Shown here in pieces: positions 59,991 through 64,000 of a stretch of DNA of 64,000 nt (positions are counted from its first letter, which is position 1; each line of letters opens with the position of its first letter). The notes beneath the pieces are model-generated. The model was not told the DNA's origin. It searched no databases and saw only the letters and a list, made by a program, of their open reading frames with translations. The position numbers were made by a program, and so were the translations under genes. The stretch is from assembly GCA_944474755.1 (NCBI GenBank), contig OX104112.1:23462460-23526459 (forward strand), in the 5' to 3' direction. This DNA is from Limnoperna fortunei. Lineage: Eukaryota > Mollusca > Bivalvia > Mytilida > Modiolidae.

Positions 59991-61691
59991 TTAGTAAATA
60001 ACATCATATAACGCAGCGTTTTCGTTCCCCCGATTGCAGACCAGAAGCCGTTTATAGCCTTTGTCGTAGCACACAGCACCTGGGGTCTGGAGCCTATCAG
60101 AACTAGTCAGTAGAACCTTCTGTTGCCTACCATCAGGAGAAATGGCCATAACTAGATTGTTGTCATAACCAGCTGCAAACGTTATACCATGATTATCAAC
60201 AGCTATTGCTGGAGAAGACAACGATGATTTCAATCGATCATCCTGAAACGTCCAGATTTCCGTACCTTCCATATCTACACAGTGTACACTCCCGTCTCTG
60301 ACTGAGTAATAAATCTTGTCTTTCTGTGTTGTAACTTTAAACGTATTCTTTGCCGTGTCGTATATACGTATTGTTTTGATAATATTCCCTTCTAGATCTA
60401 TTACCTTGATTCCCTCTCCCCTGGCAACGGCATATATTTTACCATCATTGTATGTAATGCCAAAGATCAAATGTTTACATAATTTCTCCAGAGTTTTATT
60501 TGAACGTTGATTGTTAATATTTACTATGGTTATACATTTGTTTCCATGCGAAACTGCAACCCATTGGTCATCAATTAATGTGACGTCATAAGGATTATAC
60601 GGAACACTGATGTCACGGTCATGTGACCCGTCTTCCTTTAGAATAGTAAGCCGAGATGGTTTTTTCCAACTCACAATCATAATTGACTTGTTAGGTAATA
60701 TTAAGCAGCTCGTTAAATTCAAATTCTTTTCATCAATTTTTATGATTGATCTCAGCTTCATTTGTAAATTGTCTAATATATGGACTGCCGGTTCAGCTGG
60801 ACGCTGGTACGGTACCTGTATTAGAGGTCGCTCAACATATGGAACTACTGATTGTTTAGATGTTATTTGTATCTCTCCTAAAGAGTCGAAGGATTCAGTG
60901 ATTCGGTCAAATTTAGGGTTAATCTTAAATGCTATACCTAGCTGTGGGATACTGTTAACTAAAAGTTTGATTCCATTTGTTTCGTTGACAACAGTTTTCA
61001 GAATACTCTGAATTCCAACAAACATTTGCAGATTTGATGAAAACTGTCCCATGTGTTGTGCAGTGTCTTTAATATCCGAAATATGTTTGCGTTGTGTTTC
61101 AAGTTTGGTTGTCATCAAGGACATTTCATTTGTGGCCTTTTCTGATTTGGATTTTAGTTCTATTAACAATTTTTCCTCTAGGCGATCTAAATGTCTATTT
61201 ATTTCCTCTCGCTTTGTAGCGATGGATTTCTTTATGACATCTTCCCTTTTCTTCACATTTTCTTGATTTTGTTGAAGGTGTCGTACTCCTTTTTCTATGT
61301 TTTCAAGAAGTCCATCGATGGTGTGCTCCAGGTTGGTTAGTGCAGAGGAAGTAATGGCACCCTTCACTGCTTCATCTAACGGCCTAAGATCTTTACAACT
61401 GCCATGGTTTATTTGGACACATACAACACAGACGATACTGTCGTGGGAAGGACAGTAGAAGTCGAACTGTTTACTATGATCTTGACATTTTAAGTTGACA
61501 CTGATTTTATTGGTATTTAGATAATTTTCAGCTGATATCACTTTGTGATTTCTGGATATTTTGAGAGCTGTGTGACTCGTACAGCAATCTTTGCAGTAAC
61601 CTTCCTGACAGTCCGTACACCATATGCTCGCTGATTTTGTAACATTTTTATGATGACAGGGCTCGCAATTTAATTCGCTAAATTCGGCCAT
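59991..61691 (-). CDS. B-box/coiled-coil/propeller protein, TRIM-like without RING
   Basis: One uninterrupted 566-residue frame. I start it at the ATG at 61691 (MAEFSELNCEPC) because an intron acceptor (polypyrimidine then ACAG, 61702) lies 10 nt upstream, which places the extra 15 residues of the longer frame in an intron. Residues 9-49 form a B-box 1-type zinc module (C9, C12, C25, C28, C33, C36, H40, H49). Residues 69-96 form B-box 2 (C69, H72, C80, C88, C91, H96). A coiled coil spans about 115-235 (rich in EK heptads such as EEINRHLDRLEEKLLIELK). Residues from about 330 to 566 are NHL-like propeller strands (for example GNIIKTIRIYD and AIAVDNHGITFAAGYDNNLV). Bivalve genomes carry very many such genes, often annotated as TRIM45, TRIM56 or TRIM71-like. 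Without a RING it is unlikely to be a ubiquitin ligase by itself and may be a scaffold or binding protein. No lesions seen. Confidence 0.9.
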   Translation of the reverse strand: MAEFSELNCEPCHHKNVTKSASIWCTDCQEGYCKDCCTSHTALKISRNHKVISAENYLNTNKISVNLKCQDHSKQFDFYCPSHDSIVCVVCVQINHGSCKDLRPLDEAVKGAITSSALTNLEHTIDGLLENIEKGVRHLQQNQENVKKREDVIKKSIATKREEINRHLDRLEEKLLIELKSKSEKATNEMSLMTTKLETQRKHISDIKDTAQHMGQFSSNLQMFVGIQSILKTVVNETNGIKLLVNSIPQLGIAFKINPKFDRITESFDSLGEIQITSKQSVVPYVERPLIQVPYQRPAEPAVHILDNLQMKLRSIIKIDEKNLNLTSCLILPNKSIMIVSWKKPSRLTILKEDGSHDRDISVPYNPYDVTLIDDQWVAVSHGNKCITIVNINNQRSNKTLEKLCKHLIFGITYNDGKIYAVARGEGIKVIDLEGNIIKTIRIYDTAKNTFKVTTQKDKIYYSVRDGSVHCVDMEGTEIWTFQDDRLKSSLSSPAIAVDNHGITFAAGYDNNLVMAISPDGRQQKVLLTSSDRLQTPGAVCYDKGYKRLLVCNRGNENAALYDVIY

Positions 61692-61701
61692 TTTCGTCTT
61701 T

Positions 61702-64000
61702 CTGTAAAAGAATAAAACGGAAAGTACATAATACATATAAAAACAAATAATTCAAAACCCAACTGCCCCGATGTTGGCGGGTACGCACGGCCAAACCTTT
61801 TTTGGAACAGGTTGCAACTTTTCCTGTCGAAATAAAAACTAAAAGCCACGAAATAACTGCTAAAATGCTAAAAGTAGCGTTAAACCTAATGAAAGAAAAC
61901 AAACAGATATTTCGTTATTTGTTTTTTCTTAGATGCCTGGAAAAAGGTCCCTCCTCGTTACCTACAATAAGAAAACCGCCCAAGTTTAGGTTTCAGTTAG
62001 CTTTTGTTAAACATCTCTTCTAGTTGTCTTCTATATGACAGAGTACACACATATTCACAAGATGTTGCGATTAACAACAAAGGTAAGTCGCTCCGGATTT
62101 TTTACTTCAGGAAAAAGGGACGGAAGTCGACGTTGTGACGAATACATAGTAGTGCGTATTGTTCCAATTGTATGAGCGATTATCTAAAAGTAAAAATAGA
62201 ATCGAGAAACCTCTTGGTGCAATTTCCTGTAAAATGTTTGGGGTTCTCCTCATTGGTGTAAACAATCAAAACGACTTACTTTTCGCTCAGCTCTATGGAA
62301 ATATTACGAGATGGTTTCTGTTTGTTTTTAATACTGATGGTGTTTAACTTGGTGCCTTAACTTAATCAATTAAGAGTTTCTCGATACATAACTCTTACAG
62401 CGCAAAGTCACGTGACCTTCTAATAATAACCAACATACCAGGTGTAACCAATTTGACCGACCGTATTAACCTGACATTGCCTTGAAAGAAGTAATTTGTG
62501 CATTATTGCTTGGATGTTTTTCCTGTCCTTTGTTACAAGCGCCAGAAAAATGTACGATATTATTGTCCAGGATTGTCTACAATGTTATAAGTTAAGTGTA
62601 TAGCTGAGATTTTACCTAACTGCAAAAAATTGTCTGAAAACTAAAACGTCTCTTCAAATATTTAGAAAACAGCTCTTATTTGGCAGTTATAAACAATGCC
62701 GCGTAAATATTCATCTATGTACTTGTGAATATACTTTCTTGGAATAAATATTATATCTTTCAGTTATTTAACATTTACATACTACTCTCTTTAGAATTAA
62801 GCCAAAAATGACCCAACATTCCGTATTATCGACGTTACTTTTAACGGACTTGCTGAAAATTGCCCTGACCGGATGAAACCACTGCTATGTTTATTTAATT
62901 TTGGATAGAACGCAGGAACATTAAAATTCAATTATTTTGAAAATAATTGATTTTATGTCAAATGATCTAATGGACCTTCATTGAATTGCGTTAACGGCCG
63001 TCTACAGCCTAAACGTCCGTCATTACGAGTTTGCTCGATCACAAATAGCCGAATGACGGTAAATTTTGCTGAATACAATGTTGATGCCAAAATCGATAAA
63101 ATTTCCCCTTCAGTATGTAGAAATTAAGAAATGTGTATAAAAACTGTATTTTGATCAATTTAAAGCCGGCACTTTAATTAAATTCTAAATATAGTTTATG
63201 GTATGTGGACGTGGCGAAAGTAATTCCATATCATACCACAATAAATCGTCTGGAAATACATATATGACACACAAAAACGCAACAGTCGAACATTGCCGAT
63301 ACTGATGAGCTCATTCGCGATAGATCACTTTAGAAAAATCATTAAAAAGGAATTTTAAAAACTCTCATCACAACAAATAAACATTTACATCATTGTGTGA
63401 TGTTTTGGACCCTTTATATTTTACGAAAACAATCGCATTGAATTCGATGAAAAATAGTAATTTATCCGCTGTAAAAACTGGTCGCATTTGCCCCAAAGCT
63501 CAAGGAGTTTCAAAATGGTTGTACATGTATAAATTTATACTAATAGTATTTCAATATCATTCTTAGTTGCTTTTTCTACCCCATTCCCCAGTGGTTTCTA
63601 AATTGTCTCAGGACAATACAGTTGGACAGACGTTATAAATATATTTTGGTTAGGTGCATACTGAGTAAGCCTGTAGGTCATACAAAACCTTAAACCTTTT
63701 TGAGACGGACTGACCACCCCACCCTTTTCTGCTGATGCACAGTCGTGAAAATTATTGCTGCTCGTTTTTATTAAGTTCTCACCCCTTGATCAGTGTTGCT
63801 TTCCTAATCCCATTACTTTAACTCCACTGAAAATTAAAGGCCATGACCTAAAATGTAGACACACGGGTTAAATAACTATGGATCAGTTCAAATTACAGTT
63901 GGATGTTTTATGTTGGCGGAAATATTGTTTGTGAATAATTGTCAGAGTTACAGTTACTATGTTATACTGATTGATAAATTTATTGGATGTTTCCTTTGTG
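61702..64000. other. Upstream of the B-box gene, no gene recognised
   Basis: This stretch should contain the upstream non-coding exon and promoter of the minus-strand B-box gene, but I could not place them. The short frames (61802-62023, 62159-62347) show no relatives. No tandem repeats or inverted elements were noticed. Confidence 0.45.

Overview
The window looks like nuclear DNA of a bivalve mollusc, probably a mussel-like species. The evidence is an AT-rich, intron-containing, gene-poor sequence with GT-AG introns, tRNA-derived SINEs of the type common in molluscs, a secreted C-type lectin gene and a RING-less B-box/propeller (TRIM-like) gene, two families that are strongly expanded in bivalves. 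The species cannot be fixed from the sequence alone. Positions 45241-45440 are an assembly gap (200 Ns).

Layout. 1-5836: a small TA-flanked inverted-repeat element (a complete copy and an identical partial copy), a 34-bp minisatellite, otherwise no gene. 5843-19159: the most interesting object, a 13.3-kb DNA transposon. It is bounded by 55-bp terminal inverted repeats beginning TAC and an exact 6-bp target duplication (GTAAAT). Just inside each end lies an array of a 21-bp repeat with a CGT-N4-ACG core, in inverted orientation. Next to the right end is an apparently intact two-exon DDE transposase (IS3EU-like as I recall that superfamily). The interior also holds the last exon of a HECT-domain protein and remnants of other elements. 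19166-28057: minisatellites (one with tRNA A-box-like units), SINEs, another copy of the TA element. 28067-28619: a 553-bp element with 62-bp inverted repeats and a perfect 9-bp target duplication. It carries the first exon of a RecQ-like helicase, so it looks like a Pack-MULE. 29940-31940: a decayed LINE reverse transcriptase, interrupted by a 451-bp non-autonomous relative of the 13.3-kb transposon; removing it with one 6-bp duplication restores the reading frame. 33262-40180: three large minisatellites (21, 50 and 52 bp). 40565-42527: a decayed two-exon MULE transposase. 45441-48960: a 28-bp minisatellite with higher-order structure. 50125-50340: a second fragment of a YIDD-type (Penelope-like) reverse transcriptase whose other fragment lies at 12590-13190. 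51187-55066: C-type lectin gene on the minus strand, with a one-base frame disruption in one exon. 59991-61691: an intact B-box/coiled-coil/propeller gene on the minus strand.

The only convincing host genes are the lectin and the B-box gene. Nearly everything else is transposons, their fragments, or tandem repeats. The long open frames in the minisatellites arise because their units are multiples of three bases; they should not be read as proteins. No tRNA gene, rRNA gene, CRISPR array or bacterial-style operon was seen.
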